Below are positions 26,970 to 35,965 of a stretch of 64,000 bases of DNA, one piece after another. The DNA is from Lachnospiraceae bacterium MA2020 (lineage in GTDB: Bacteria; Bacillota; Clostridia; Lachnospirales; Lachnospiraceae). The stretch covers positions 118,923 through 182,922 of the forward strand of contig JQKK01000008.1 in NCBI GenBank assembly GCA_000746015.1, in the 5' to 3' direction. The notes below the pieces were generated by a model. The model did no database searches. It worked only from the letters and a program-made list of their open reading frames with translations, and had not been told where the DNA came from. A program made the translations under genes and the position numbers. Within the stretch, counting starts at the first letter, position 1. Every line of letters starts with the position of its first letter.

Positions 26970-28049
26970 ATGGTCAATTCCATATCAAAGCAGCTTGCCC
27001 AGCAGATAGTAGATACAATACATGATGTATGCGGCTATCATATAAATTTTATAAACACTCAAGGGAAAATATACGCATCAAGTAATCCGGAGCGAATAGA
27101 GACTTTTCATGAGATAGGCAGGCGGGTTGCCGTCTATGGAGAGACGATAGAAGTTACCTCTGATGATGATTACGAAGGAACAAATAAGGGAATAAACATT
27201 CCAATTTATCATCATAAAAGAATAATTGCTGTAGTAGGTATTTCAGGTGAACCGACTGAAGTAAGAAGATTTGCACATCTTGCTGAAAGGATATCAAATA
27301 TCTTGCTGCATGAGCAGGAATTAAGTGAAGAACATAGAAATACAGACGAAAAGAAACTTTATATCATAAGATCTCTTCAGGATGGCGTGTTTGATAATCA
27401 TGCATATCTTAACGAATGTTTTGATTATTTCAAAATTGAACGCGGCAAAAAGTACCGCATGGTTAAAATGGAAGTAAACACAAGATATAATTTAGTAAAT
27501 ATATCCTTGCTTGAGCAGCATGTAGAGTCGCTATTCAGCACACTAAGAGGAAGCCTTTACGCTTATATCTATCCCAATCAGTTTGTTGGTCTGATAAGTC
27601 AAAGTACATTTGAAAACAACAGCTATATGTTTGAAAAGTTTTCTAAAAATCATAGCGGGATCGTAAAGATTTCAGTCGGTAAACTGACGAAGCTTGAAAA
27701 ATGCAATGAATCGTGGGAAAGTGCCGAGACAGCACTTTCTTCTATTAAAAATAAAGACAGTTATTATGTTGTATTTGATGATCTTACTCTTGAGATACTT
27801 ATATCCGGTCTTGCACCGGGAAACATAGATGAATACCGCAACAAGATACTTACAGATATCGATGAAGAGGATATTGAATTTCTGAAAGTTTACTACGAAA
27901 ACAATATGTCCCTCACCAAGACATCAGAAAAACTATACTTACACAAAAATACTGTGCAGCAGCGACTAAAAAGAATATACTCTCAAAGCGGTTACGATCC
28001 AAGAAACTTCCAGGATGCGGTACTGTTTTATCTGGCATGCAGGCTGTAG
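26970..28049 (+). CDS. CdaR-family sugar-diacid/glycerate regulator
   Basis: 359 residues. The N-terminal diacid-recognition domain (about 1-135) begins SKQLAQQIVDTIHDVCGYHINFI; the middle is GGDEF-like and degenerate; the C-terminal PucR-type HTH is NNMSLTKTSEKLYLHKNTVQQRLKRI near 310-335. In Enterobacteria CdaR activates glycerate, glucarate and galactarate genes. The gene is divergent from the glycerate kinase with a 141-bp shared promoter region, so it probably controls that operon. Confidence 0.88.
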   Translation: MVNSISKQLAQQIVDTIHDVCGYHINFINTQGKIYASSNPERIETFHEIGRRVAVYGETIEVTSDDDYEGTNKGINIPIYHHKRIIAVVGISGEPTEVRRFAHLAERISNILLHEQELSEEHRNTDEKKLYIIRSLQDGVFDNHAYLNECFDYFKIERGKKYRMVKMEVNTRYNLVNISLLEQHVESLFSTLRGSLYAYIYPNQFVGLISQSTFENNSYMFEKFSKNHSGIVKISVGKLTKLEKCNESWESAETALSSIKNKDSYYVVFDDLTLEILISGLAPGNIDEYRNKILTDIDEEDIEFLKVYYENNMSLTKTSEKLYLHKNTVQQRLKRIYSQSGYDPRNFQDAVLFYLACRL

Positions 28050-28057
28050 ATGGAAAT

Positions 28058-28095
28058 ACCCCCAGCAGGACATCATTGATTCTGCTGGAGGTTTT
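28058..28095. terminator. Terminator after cdaR, related to the one at 24354
   Basis: CCCCCAGCAG, loop, CTGCTGGAGG, then TTTTATTTT. Read on the minus strand, 18 of 19 core bases match 24362-24380, including the loop ATCAATGATG. Confidence 0.85.
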
Positions 28096-28098
28096 ATT

Positions 28099-28492
28099 TT
28101 ACAAATTTAAGGTTTTTAATAATTGCTCTCTATATTCAGGATCTTCCATGGCTTTTTTCATTTCGGTGTCCTGTCCATTATTCATCAAGTGAAGATAAAG
28201 CTTTGTTACTCTGTCAGCTCCCTCGGCACGGCCCTCTGCACGTCCTTCAACCTTGCCCTGCTCAATTAATGCTTTTGTTGCGACACACATATCTACCATC
28301 CTTTCTCCATCAGGAACTGTTATCTTTGCATTTATAAGTACATTTAGCAGATCAGCTCCCTCTCGGCTTATTATCCAATGTCCGTTTCTTTCAGCTATCA
28401 TATTTTCAAACATTTTAGAATCATCACAACGTTTAATAGATTCAAGCATGTCTCCAAGCTCTGTACTGAGTTTCTTAAAATCCCGCTCTGCT
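28099..28492 (-). pseudogene. C-terminal remnant of an Rpn-type (PD-(D/E)XK) protein
   Basis: The frame from about 28492 reads SAAERDFKKLSTELG and on to the end at 28099, with a stop just upstream and no normal start; an ATG at 28449 would give 116 residues. The Gly-Glu-Arg repeat GRAEGRAEG and VDMCVATKALIEQGK match the C-terminal tail of Rpn-family recombination-promoting nucleases/putative transposases from memory. The N-terminal nuclease core is missing. The remnant begins inside the last codons of the upstream thioesterase gene, which suggests a deletion fused them. Confidence 0.6.
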
Positions 28493-28960
28493 GCGCTCTA
28501 TTCTGTTTTTCTTGCGGAGAAGTGCTGTCTCCCACTCCATTTTTTCATTCTCTTTTTCTACTTTGAGGCCATAAGGAATCGGCACCGGAGTACCTTCTCT
28601 TGTGATTGCTACATAAGTAAGGTATGCTCTGTTTATTGGATGGCGGAAACCTTCCTTGTCCTCAACATATGAGTCTACTCTTACTTCTATAGATGTCTTT
28701 CCTACATAAGTGACTTTGGCAACCAATACCACTATCTCATTTAAGTATACGCCCTGCTTGAATGTGAGATTATCAATGGATGCTGTTGTTATCTCAAGGC
28801 TCGTATGACGCTGCGCGCAAGTAGCCGCAGTTTCATCTATCCATGAAAGCAGCCTTCCGCCGTAAAGTCTGCCTGTACCGTTGATATCTTCATGCCTTAT
28901 TACATGAAAATTTTCAATCTTAGAATAGTCTACTGATCTTTTTTCTCTTGTATCTTCCAT
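28475..28960 (-). CDS. Acyl-CoA thioesterase, hotdog fold
   Basis: 161 residues. The single-hotdog YciA/BACH-like pattern is seen: NGTGRLYGGRLLSWIDETAA at about 27-46, containing the catalytic Asp, then strands TTASIDNLTF and RAYLTYVAI. It hydrolyses acyl-CoA esters in the cytosol. The C-terminus (RIERSRAGF) overlaps an Rpn-type remnant and may be slightly altered. It lies 22 bp downstream of the methionine-sulfoxide-reductase gene. Confidence 0.88.
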   Translation of the reverse strand: MEDTREKRSVDYSKIENFHVIRHEDINGTGRLYGGRLLSWIDETAATCAQRHTSLEITTASIDNLTFKQGVYLNEIVVLVAKVTYVGKTSIEVRVDSYVEDKEGFRHPINRAYLTYVAITREGTPVPIPYGLKVEKENEKMEWETALLRKKNRIERSRAGF

Positions 28961-28981
28961 TATAAATATTCCTCTGAAACA

Positions 28982-29446
28982 TTAAAAAACTCTGCTAAAA
29001 TCTGTTACCTGCTCAAGAGCCTCTATAAATCCGGCAAGACCCTCTTTATCTTCTTCAGTAAAGCGGCTGAGCTTTGGGCTGTCGATATCGAGTACTCCTA
29101 TCACTTTGCCATCCTTATGTATAGGTACTACGATCTCAGAATTTGACGCACAGTCACATGCGATATGTCCCGAAAACTCGTGAACATTGTCTACCTTAAG
29201 TATCTCGTCATTCTGAGCTGCTGTGCCGCAGACACCCCTTCCAAGAGGTATCCTGATACAAGCGACCTTGCCCTGAAATGGTCCTAAAAGCAATGAACCA
29301 TTATTCATGAGGTAAAATCCTGCCCAATTGAGGTCTTCCATATTTTCATTTATAAGTGCTGACGCATTTGCCAGTACCGGCATGTAGTCAGGCTCGTCTT
29401 CTGCCAGTGATTTAAGCTGCTCTGTAAGTAATTTATAATCTGTCAT
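28982..29446 (-). CDS. msrC: Free methionine-(R)-sulfoxide reductase (GAF domain)
   Basis: 154 residues, a stand-alone GAF domain with the fRMsr cysteines: Cys63 in VACIRIPLG, Cys73 in GVCGTAAQ and Cys97/Cys99 in HIACDCAS, followed by NSEIVVPI. It reduces free methionine-R-sulfoxide with thioredoxin, repairing oxidised methionine. It sits near methionine/cysteine transport and synthesis genes but upstream of a separate terminator, so cotranscription with them is unlikely. Confidence 0.92.
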   Translation of the reverse strand: MTDYKLLTEQLKSLAEDEPDYMPVLANASALINENMEDLNWAGFYLMNNGSLLLGPFQGKVACIRIPLGRGVCGTAAQNDEILKVDNVHEFSGHIACDCASNSEIVVPIHKDGKVIGVLDIDSPKLSRFTEEDKEGLAGFIEALEQVTDFSRVF

Positions 29447-29514
29447 GGCTGGTCTCCTTATAATAAATCATTTGATAATGATAACACATTCTAGAATATT
29501 ATCAAACACCTCAA

Positions 29515-29552
29515 AAAACCCTATAGGATAATCGACTATCCCATAGGGTTTG
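29515..29552 (-). terminator. Terminator of the amino-acid ABC operon
   Basis: On the minus strand: AAACCCTATGGGATA, short loop, TATCCTATAGGG, then TTTTTT. It lies just after the ATP-binding subunit gene. Confidence 0.85.
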
Positions 29553-29557
29553 TATAA

Positions 29558-30313
29558 TTAAATAGCATATTCAAAATCATCACGAAGTATACGTCTCAAA
29601 AACTGCACTGTTCTTGCGTCTTTTGGGTGTGAAAAGATTTCCCTTGGTGAGCCTTTCTCTACAACCACACCCTGATCCATAAAGATCACTTCATTTGCCA
29701 CACTCTCTGCAAAACTCATCTCATGAGTTACGACTATCATCGTCATTCCAGATTTGGCAAGATCCTTCATGACATTCAGCACTTCTCCTACAAGCTCCGG
29801 ATCAAGTGCTGAAGTAGGCTCATCAAAAAGTACTACCTCAGGCTCGGGAGCTATCGCTCTTGCAATGCCCACTCTCTGCTGCTGTCCACCAGAAAGCTGT
29901 GAAGGATAGTAGTCTGCTCTGTCCTCAAGCCCCACCTTTCTCAGTGCCTCCAGTCCCTTCTTCTCAGCCTCTTCTTTTGAGTATCCGTGTGCGACTATCA
30001 GGCCTTCTGTAACGTTTTCAAGTGCGGTCTTATTTGCAAAAAGATTGTAATTTTGAAATACAAATCCAGTTTTTTTGCGGATCTTATATACTTCATTTTT
30101 ACTTGCCTTAGAAAGAGAAGTGTGAATCTCCCCAAAATCGATCGTTCCTTCATCTGCTCTATCCAGGAAATTTATGCTGCGGAGCAAAGTGGTCTTCCCC
30201 GAACCACTTGGTCCTAAGATAACTATGATATCCCCTTTATTTACTGAAAGGTCTACTCCCTTAAGTATTTTATTATTTCCAAACGACTTGTGTATGTTTT
30301 TTAATTCCAACAT
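29558..30313 (-). CDS. Polar amino-acid ABC transporter ATP-binding protein
   Basis: 251 residues. Walker [10 protein letters not shown] is at about 34-42, the Q-loop FVFQNYNLF near 87, the signature LSGGQQQR near 141, and Walker [14 protein letters not shown] near 160. It energises the two permeases encoded just upstream. The start overlaps the previous permease gene by 41 bp, with ribosome site GGAGG inside that gene. It is the last gene of the sulfur-promoter operon; by context the solute is cystine, a methylated thiol or a similar sulfur amino acid (inference). Confidence 0.93.
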   Translation of the reverse strand: MLELKNIHKSFGNNKILKGVDLSVNKGDIIVILGPSGSGKTTLLRSINFLDRADEGTIDFGEIHTSLSKASKNEVYKIRKKTGFVFQNYNLFANKTALENVTEGLIVAHGYSKEEAEKKGLEALRKVGLEDRADYYPSQLSGGQQQRVGIARAIAPEPEVVLFDEPTSALDPELVGEVLNVMKDLAKSGMTMIVVTHEMSFAESVANEVIFMDQGVVVEKGSPREIFSHPKDARTVQFLRRILRDDFEYAI

Positions 30314-31049
30314 GATCAGGCCTCCATAATCTATTAAAACGCTTTACCTTGTGTCCACTTTTATAAGCTGCAACCACTCTCTCAACTTCTCTGAATATCA
30401 GCTGAACTATTGTGCAGAGTATGATGTACCAGAGCAGTACCACGAGATACGCTTCTATATAATTATATCCAAATGCAGCTTCTTTCTTTGCTACCGCCAT
30501 CACATCCTGCACTGTCATCATATATGCAAGTGATGTACTCTTTAATGTATTTACTGTAGTGTTGCATATATTTGGAAGTGCTGATACAAGGCTCTGCGGA
30601 ATGATGATGCGCCTAAGCGCCTGTGATGTTGTCATGCCGACTGAAAGTGCTGCTTCCATCTGTCCAAAGCCTATCGCTGAAAGTGAAGATCTGAATACTT
30701 CAGTAAGGATTGCTGTAGTATTTAGTATGAAAACTACAAATGCATATATTATTGGATCAATGTCAAAAACTTTTACATCAAGTCCTAAAACTACATTTAA
30801 TATATAATTCAATAATGTAGGAAGAAGGCTGTAAAAGAAAAGGATCTGAAGGACTATCGGAGTACCTCTCACAAACGATATATAAAAGGATATCGCGCGG
30901 TTCTTCTTTTTGCCGATTCTCTTTAGTGCCAGAGCAAAACCAAGTATTGATGATACGACCATAGTAATGATCGTAAGCTCAAGTGTGACAGGTATGGCTT
31001 TTGCTGCAGTTATAAAAGTCTCTCTCATGAACTCTGTATTTAACTCCAT
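30273..31049 (-). CDS. Amino-acid ABC transporter permease
   Basis: 258 residues from the ATG at 31049, which has GGGAGG eight bases upstream; a GTG at 31058 overlapping the preceding stop is less likely. A HisM/GlnP-type permease with about five hydrophobic segments and the EAA loop [21 protein letters not shown] near 130-150. It forms a heterodimeric channel with the product of 31055-31762. It overlaps the ATP-binding gene by 41 bp. Confidence 0.9.
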   Translation of the reverse strand: MELNTEFMRETFITAAKAIPVTLELTIITMVVSSILGFALALKRIGKKKNRAISFYISFVRGTPIVLQILFFYSLLPTLLNYILNVVLGLDVKVFDIDPIIYAFVVFILNTTAILTEVFRSSLSAIGFGQMEAALSVGMTTSQALRRIIIPQSLVSALPNICNTTVNTLKSTSLAYMMTVQDVMAVAKKEAAFGYNYIEAYLVVLLWYIILCTIVQLIFREVERVVAAYKSGHKVKRFNRLWRPDHVGIKKHTQVVWK

Positions 31050-31054
31050 CGCTG

Positions 31055-31762
31055 TCACCTCCCGAATGCTATTTCTCTCTTGCCTTTTGTAAGCCTCTGC
31101 TCTGTACGGTTAAATATCTGCTCCAGGATAACTGTCAATATCCAGTAGATAGCCATAAGTGCTATGTAAGTTTCAAGTCCGTAGGAGCCATGATTTATAC
31201 CGATAAGAAGCTGTCCTTTTCCCATTACATCTATCATTCCTATCGTATATGACAGGGAGCCTTCCTTCATAAGCTTCACAAGTGAATTTGCAAAATTTGG
31301 AAGGGCTACTGCCAGGGCTTGCGGTGCAACTATACGCCTGAATGACTGCCACTCTGTAAGACCGCTTGCAAGTGCCGCTTCTCTCTGTCCTTTGTCTACA
31401 GCTTCATATGCTGTCCTAAACACTTCTGCCATAGTCGCAGAAAACAAAATAGAAAAGGTTGTTATTACGAAAAACCATTTGCTGGAATCATTTATATCTA
31501 TACCGGATGATTTAAGTAATTCCGGAAGTCCATAGTAGACAATGAATAGAAGGACTATAGACGGGATACATCTGATGATATATATGTAAGTGTCCACCGC
31601 TGCCACCAATGCCGGTTTCTTTGTCAGCTTTGCCGCAGCCAATCCCAGTCCGATCAAGCCTCCAAAAAAGACCGTCCCAGCCATAGTTGCCAATGTCACA
31701 GGTATAAATGGAAAAATCTTTATAAATGCTTCGATTATAAACAATGGATGAAACGGTCTCAT
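31055..31762 (-). CDS. Amino-acid ABC transporter permease
   Basis: 235 residues, the same HisM/GlnP family as its neighbour: EAA loop REAALASGLTEWQSFRRIV near 142-160 and about five hydrophobic segments starting FIPVTLATMAGTVFFGGLIG. It follows the zinc methyltransferase gene by 12 bp. Confidence 0.9.
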   Translation of the reverse strand: MRPFHPLFIIEAFIKIFPFIPVTLATMAGTVFFGGLIGLGLAAAKLTKKPALVAAVDTYIYIIRCIPSIVLLFIVYYGLPELLKSSGIDINDSSKWFFVITTFSILFSATMAEVFRTAYEAVDKGQREAALASGLTEWQSFRRIVAPQALAVALPNFANSLVKLMKEGSLSYTIGMIDVMGKGQLLIGINHGSYGLETYIALMAIYWILTVILEQIFNRTEQRLTKGKREIAFGR

Positions 31763-31774
31763 TTCTATACCTCC

Positions 31775-32779
31775 TTATACTGCCAGCTCTACTCTCTCTT
31801 CAGCATACTCTCTTGCTGCCTCTCTTACCCAGTTAAGATGCTCAAAATCAATGTCGGAAGGTACTGTGCAGTCTGCTCCAAGGATGATTCCACGAGTTCC
31901 TGCATCGTCGAGTATCCTTCTTGTCTCTGTTTCGATCTCCTCCTTGCTTCCCTTGTAGAGGACACCTTCATCAGTATTTGCAAAACCACCGATGATGGCT
32001 CTACCACCAAAGATCTTCTTTGCCTCTGAAAGAGGAATACCCTCAACTACTGCTGCATAATTAATAGCTTTTGCCGGATAGTTTTCATATACTGTAAGGT
32101 CGTTTGTCGCTCCTTCATAGCCGCAGATATGAAGAATGTTATAATCGCTCACCTCGTTAGCCGCTTCTAAGACTTTCAGCTCACTTGGAGCGATATACTC
32201 AAGATACTGCTCCTTTGTGATAGAAGAATCCTGGATATTCTGAAGGCTGAAATAAATGCCATCTGCTCCGCCATCTTCAATAACTGCTCTTGCAAGGATG
32301 GCGATATCTTCAGCGATCCTGTTAAGTGCATCTCTTACGATCTCAGGATTTTCGTCAAGCAGCTCACCGAAACTAACCCCCTCAGACTGCAGCTGCAACT
32401 TAAGATAAGTAGCTGGTGCAAACACATTGTAAAATGATGCTATCTCATGTCTGAATGTTACCTGAAGCTTCCTTACAAGATTAACCTGCTTTTCGATCCA
32501 CTCCTTAGGCTCGATGCTGTGGACTCTTTCAAGATCCTCAACCTTCTTTACATTTCTGATAGCTGAGTTTGGATAGATGAAGTATCCGTCGCTCATGATC
32601 TTTATGAAGTCAGGCTCAAACTCATTGAAGAACCTTTCATGACCTCTTAAATTTCCTGCCAATACATGAGGATTATCAATATTTAAGTTATGTGGCTGAT
32701 AATGATACCAAAATCCAACCGGTACTCTCTCTGTTTCCTTGTTATCAAATGCGTCAAAAATCAACTCTCTCTTTCCCAT
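31775..32779 (-). CDS. Zinc methyltransferase of the UroD/MtaA/CmuA superfamily
   Basis: 334 residues on the UroD TIM-barrel fold. It carries the methyltransferase-type zinc ligands rather than a plain decarboxylase signature: His217 and Cys219 in LHICGYEG, and Cys304 in GADCTVPSD (the H-x-C-Xn-C pattern of MtaA/MtbA/CmuA). Such enzymes move methyl groups between corrinoid or other carriers and thiols. No corrinoid protein gene lies here. It sits second in an amino-acid ABC operon, between the binding protein (52 bp upstream) and the permeases. A role in using a methylated sulfur compound is inference. Confidence 0.8.
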   Translation of the reverse strand: MGKRELIFDAFDNKETERVPVGFWYHYQPHNLNIDNPHVLAGNLRGHERFFNEFEPDFIKIMSDGYFIYPNSAIRNVKKVEDLERVHSIEPKEWIEKQVNLVRKLQVTFRHEIASFYNVFAPATYLKLQLQSEGVSFGELLDENPEIVRDALNRIAEDIAILARAVIEDGGADGIYFSLQNIQDSSITKEQYLEYIAPSELKVLEAANEVSDYNILHICGYEGATNDLTVYENYPAKAINYAAVVEGIPLSEAKKIFGGRAIIGGFANTDEGVLYKGSKEEIETETRRILDDAGTRGIILGADCTVPSDIDFEHLNWVREAAREYAEERVELAV

Positions 32780-32831
32780 GTCCCTTTACCTCCTGAAATT
32801 TTGCTTTGTTCTATGTCATTCTGTCTTTCTA

Positions 32832-33755
32832 TTACAAAACATCGCCCTTCTTGTATCCTTCCGGAACATACTTCAGAATATCCTCTCCAAAGTACTGCTG
32901 TGAAAGCTTTTCAAGTGTTCCATCAGCCTTAAGCTTTTCTATAGCTTCATCATACTTATCTGCAAGCTCCTGATTGTCTCTGTTAAAGAGCGGCCATGTT
33001 GGGATGCCTTCATATGCTGTGTAGCCAAGCTTGTCTGCAAGGTCATGATACTCGCCGTCCTCAGCTACTACATTAGCCTCAAAGCTTGTCTTGATATTGA
33101 AGTATGCATCATATCTGCCTTCGAGTATCCACTGATATGCATCTGAGATCTCAAACTGATCTGAAGCGTCAAGCTGGATCTGGCTGTCAGGGTGATTGTT
33201 GTTAAAATTCTCAACGATATTGTACTGAGCATTCTGTGGAGCAATCGGTACGAGCTTGCCGCCGGACTTTGCAAATGCCTCAAGATCTGTATATTTATCA
33301 GCATCTTCTGCTCTGTAAGTGATGCCTATCACGCTTGCTCCTATATAGTTTTCAGGGAATACATAAGTCTTTGATCTTGCCTCTGTCCACCATACTCCCT
33401 TAGTACCTACGTCGTACTTTCCTGACTCAACACCTATCAGAAGATCGTCGTCAGTTGTTGGTGTGTAGTGGAATTCATAATCTTCAAGTAACTCGTCTAC
33501 TGCCTTAAGTACTGCAACTTCATATCCGTCTGACTGACCGTCCTCTGTCTCGAAGTCATAAGGCTTATAGTAATTAGTATGTGCAACTTCTACTATCTTT
33601 ACTCCACCCTCTGAGGTTTCTTCAGACTGTGAAGTGGATGCCGTCGTACTCGCTTTGTCTGCGCCTGCTGCAGCTGCTTTACTTCCGCAAGCTGTAAGTG
33701 AAAGTGCCATTGCTGCTGTTAAAATTGTTCCTGCGAATATTCTGATCTTTCTCAT
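32832..33755 (-). CDS. Amino-acid ABC transporter substrate-binding lipoprotein
   Basis: 307 residues. The type II signal peptide ends ALSLTACGS (lipobox LTAC, Cys at about 23), followed by an Ala/Thr/Ser linker and a family-3 solute-binding domain (VGTKGVWWTEARSKTYVFP; IEKLKADGTLEKLSQQYFG at the C-terminus). It resembles the YtmJ/YtmK-type binding proteins for sulfur amino acids. It is the first gene of the five-gene operon under the promoter at 33821-33849. Confidence 0.9.
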   Translation of the reverse strand: MRKIRIFAGTILTAAMALSLTACGSKAAAAGADKASTTASTSQSEETSEGGVKIVEVAHTNYYKPYDFETEDGQSDGYEVAVLKAVDELLEDYEFHYTPTTDDDLLIGVESGKYDVGTKGVWWTEARSKTYVFPENYIGASVIGITYRAEDADKYTDLEAFAKSGGKLVPIAPQNAQYNIVENFNNNHPDSQIQLDASDQFEISDAYQWILEGRYDAYFNIKTSFEANVVAEDGEYHDLADKLGYTAYEGIPTWPLFNRDNQELADKYDEAIEKLKADGTLEKLSQQYFGEDILKYVPEGYKKGDVL

Positions 33756-33820
33756 AATATTACTCCTCCTTATTTCCTCGATTGTTTGTGTGTTTGTGTT
33801 TTGTCTTAACTGTTAGACGT

Positions 33821-33849
33821 AGTATAATACTCATTTCATACTATGTCAA
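33821..33849 (-). promoter_or_regulatory. Sulfur-box promoter of the ABC operon
   Basis: Minus strand: TTGACA (33844-33849), 17 bp, TATACT (33821-33826). The spacer and -10 hold the dyad TAGTAT-N12-ATACTA. Flanks CCTA before and CGTCTAAC after are shared with the metY promoter. Confidence 0.85.
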
Positions 33850-33918
33850 TAGGATTTATATAGATTATTTATATTTTTTATTTTCCCTTTATTCATCAGG
33901 ATTTCTATGCACAATAAA

Positions 33919-33967
33919 GCGGAGGTCATACCGCTCCTGGCATTGCAGGAACAGATATAACCTCCGT
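33919..33967 (-). terminator. Two-tier hairpin after metY
   Basis: Minus strand: outer stem ACGGAGGTTATA with ACCTCCGC, inner stem TCCTG/CAGGA, followed by TTTATTGTG. The weak U-tract makes it a moderate terminator. Confidence 0.65.
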
Positions 33968-34002
33968 TTGTCTGGTCAATTAATGTATATAGTTTTACAG
34001 AT

Positions 34003-35280
34003 TTACACTGCAGCAAATCCCTTTTCAAGATCAGCTATAATATCATCGATATGCTCTGTACCGATTGAAAGTCTTATTGTGCTCTGAGTGATTCCCTGAT
34101 CAAGAAGCTCCTCATCATTAAGCTGTGAATGAGTAGTTGATGCCGGATGAATAACAAGGCTCTTAACATCTGCAACGTTTGCAAGAAGTGAGAAGATCTC
34201 AAGATTGTCAATAAACTTCCAAGCTGCATCTTTTCCGCCCTTGATCTCAAATGTGAAGATAGATGCTCCGCCATTTGGGAAATACTTCTCATAGAGAGCG
34301 TGATCCGGATGATCTGCGAGTGACGGATGATTTACCTTCTCAACCTTTGGATGGTTCTTAAGAAACTCAACTACCTTCTTTGTATTCTCAGCATGTCTAT
34401 CGAGTCTCAGTGAAAGTGTCTCAACTCCCTGCAAAAGAAGAAATGCATTGAATGGTGAAATTGTAGCGCCTGTATCTCTCAAAAGGATAGCTCTTATATA
34501 GGTAACAAAAGCTGCCTCTCCGACTGCATCATAGAAAGATACTCCGTGATAGCTTGGGTTAGGAGCTGCTATCTGAGGATAGTTTCCGCTCTCTTTCCAG
34601 TTAAACTTGCCGGACTCAACGATAATTCCGCCAAGAGTAGTACCATGGCCGCCGATGAACTTTGTAGCTGAATGAACTACGATATCTGCGCCGTGCTCGA
34701 TTGGTCTGATAAGGTATGGTGTTCCGAAAGTATTGTCGATAACAAGTGGAAGTCCATGCTTATGAGCGATCTCTGCTATTGCATCGATATCCGGGATGTC
34801 ACTGTTTGGATTTCCAAGTGTCTCGAGGTAGATAGCTCTTGTATTATCCTTGATAGCTTCCTCGACTTCTGCAAGATCATGAGCATCAACGAATGTTGTT
34901 GTAATTCCAAACTGAGGAAGTGTGTGAGCTAAAAGATTATAGCTGCCGCCATAGATAGTCTTCTGAGCTACGATATGTCCGCCGTTTGCTGCAAGAGCCT
35001 GAATTGTATATGTAATAGCTGCTGCACCTGATGCAAGTGCGAGTGCTGCACTTCCGCCTTCGAGGGCTGCAAGTCGTTTCTCTAAAACGTCCTGAGTTGA
35101 ATTTGTGAGTCTTCCATATATATTGCCGGCATCTGCAAGTCCAAATCTGTCTGCTGCATGCTGACTGTTTCTAAATACATATGAAGTAGTCTGATAGATT
35201 GGAACTGCTCTTGCATCTGTCGCCGGATCCGGCTGTTCCTGTCCTACATGTAACTGAAGTGTCTCAAACTTGTAGCTCAT
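34003..35280 (-). CDS. metY: O-acetylhomoserine sulfhydrylase
   Basis: 425 residues, the MetY length within the Cys/Met PLP family. It makes homocysteine from O-acetylhomoserine and sulfide. Visible: N-terminal [29 protein letters not shown] near 153, and the PLP lysine in [16 protein letters not shown] near 205. It is monocistronic, with a sulfur-box promoter nearly identical to that of the ABC operon. The 65-nt leader contains a small CCTAAC/GTTAGG hairpin (35311-35330). Confidence 0.93.
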   Translation of the reverse strand: MSYKFETLQLHVGQEQPDPATDARAVPIYQTTSYVFRNSQHAADRFGLADAGNIYGRLTNSTQDVLEKRLAALEGGSAALALASGAAAITYTIQALAANGGHIVAQKTIYGGSYNLLAHTLPQFGITTTFVDAHDLAEVEEAIKDNTRAIYLETLGNPNSDIPDIDAIAEIAHKHGLPLVIDNTFGTPYLIRPIEHGADIVVHSATKFIGGHGTTLGGIIVESGKFNWKESGNYPQIAAPNPSYHGVSFYDAVGEAAFVTYIRAILLRDTGATISPFNAFLLLQGVETLSLRLDRHAENTKKVVEFLKNHPKVEKVNHPSLADHPDHALYEKYFPNGGASIFTFEIKGGKDAAWKFIDNLEIFSLLANVADVKSLVIHPASTTHSQLNDEELLDQGITQSTIRLSIGTEHIDDIIADLEKGFAAV

Positions 35281-35355
35281 AATTCTCTCCTCCTATATTT
35301 AGCATTTAAGCCTAACCATAATCTGTTAGGTGCTGTGTTTTTTGTTGTTAGACGT

Positions 35356-35384
35356 AGTATAATACTCATTTCCTACTATGTCAA
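35356..35384 (-). promoter_or_regulatory. Sulfur-box promoter of metY
   Basis: Minus strand: TTGACA (35379-35384), 17 bp, TATACT (35356-35361). The dyad is TAGTAG-N12-ATACTA. It differs from the ABC-operon promoter by one base in more than 35 across the core. Confidence 0.85.
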
Positions 35385-35417
35385 TAGGTTTTATTTAGTT
35401 TATTATTTTAAAGCAGT

Positions 35418-35456
35418 AAAAAACCGGATGTAGATTTTTTCCACATCCGGTTTTTT
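35418..35456. terminator. Bidirectional terminator between metY and the CRISPR array
   Basis: AAAAAACCGGATGT, 11-nt loop, ACATCCGGTTTTTT. On the minus strand it ends the cas12a/array transcription unit; it lies 220 bp beyond the last repeat. Confidence 0.9.
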
Positions 35457-35514
35457 GTATGTTTTTTATGATCCTCTGCTTTATTAGATTTAGTGTAAAT
35501 TACAAATGTCCTTT

Positions 35515-35562
35515 TTATATTAGCAATATTTTTGAATCTATCTGCAATCTTAAACGACTCAT
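35515..35562 (-). other. 15-codon open frame after the array, doubtful
   Basis: GAGAGGTGAAGAC is a fair ribosome site six or seven bases before an ATG at 35562, which encodes MSRLRLQIDSKILLI. The adjacent frame stays open without a start from about 35570 to 35400, so this may be a frameshifted remnant. Otherwise 35457-35674 holds nothing I recognise. Confidence 0.25.
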
Positions 35563-35674
35563 GTCTTCACCTCTCGTATTAAATCTCAGACTTTACTTCT
35601 GTTCTCCCTGATTATTCCTGTGCTGTTCAATCCTATTATTAAGAAATTTCAGCAATTCCTTACTTAGTAACCAA

Positions 35675-35965
35675 ATCTACAATAGTAGAAATTCTTTAAA
35701 TGTTCTAAGCAAGGGCTTTGCGTCATGTGGTGCTTTCTATCTACAATAGTAGAAATTCTTTAAATGTTCTAAGCAATCAGAGGAGTAATAAGATTTGTAT
35801 AACATCTACAATAGTAGAAATTCTTTAAATGTTCTAAGCAGTACGACTATAGTTGAGACTTGCCCATCTACAATAGTAGAAATTCTTTAAATGTTCTAAG
35901 CAAAAAATACTAGGGTTCGTACACTTTGCATCTACAATAGTAGAAATTTTTTAAATGTTCTAAGC
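35675..35965 (-). CRISPR. Type V-A CRISPR array, 5 repeats and 4 spacers
   Basis: Five 36-bp repeats at 35675-35710, 35739-35774, 35804-35839, 35866-35901 and 35930-35965; spacers of 28, 29, 26 and 28 bp. Read on the minus strand each repeat ends AATTTCTACTATTGTAGAT, the Cas12a crRNA hairpin (TCTAC/GTAGA stem), directly before its spacer, so the array is transcribed in the cas12a direction. Four repeats are identical. The leader-proximal one (35930-35965) has one change at 35949, outside the hairpin. I found no match for any spacer inside the window by eye. Confidence 0.97.

Noticed and set aside
35281..35360. SAM riboswitch or T-box before metY
   Set aside because: The leader is only about 65 nt with one small hairpin; control is better explained by the promoter dyad.
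35625..35670. Possible extra degenerate CRISPR repeat before the first repeat
   Set aside because: Only AGAAATT-like similarity, and the spacing to the next repeat would leave about 8 bp for a spacer.
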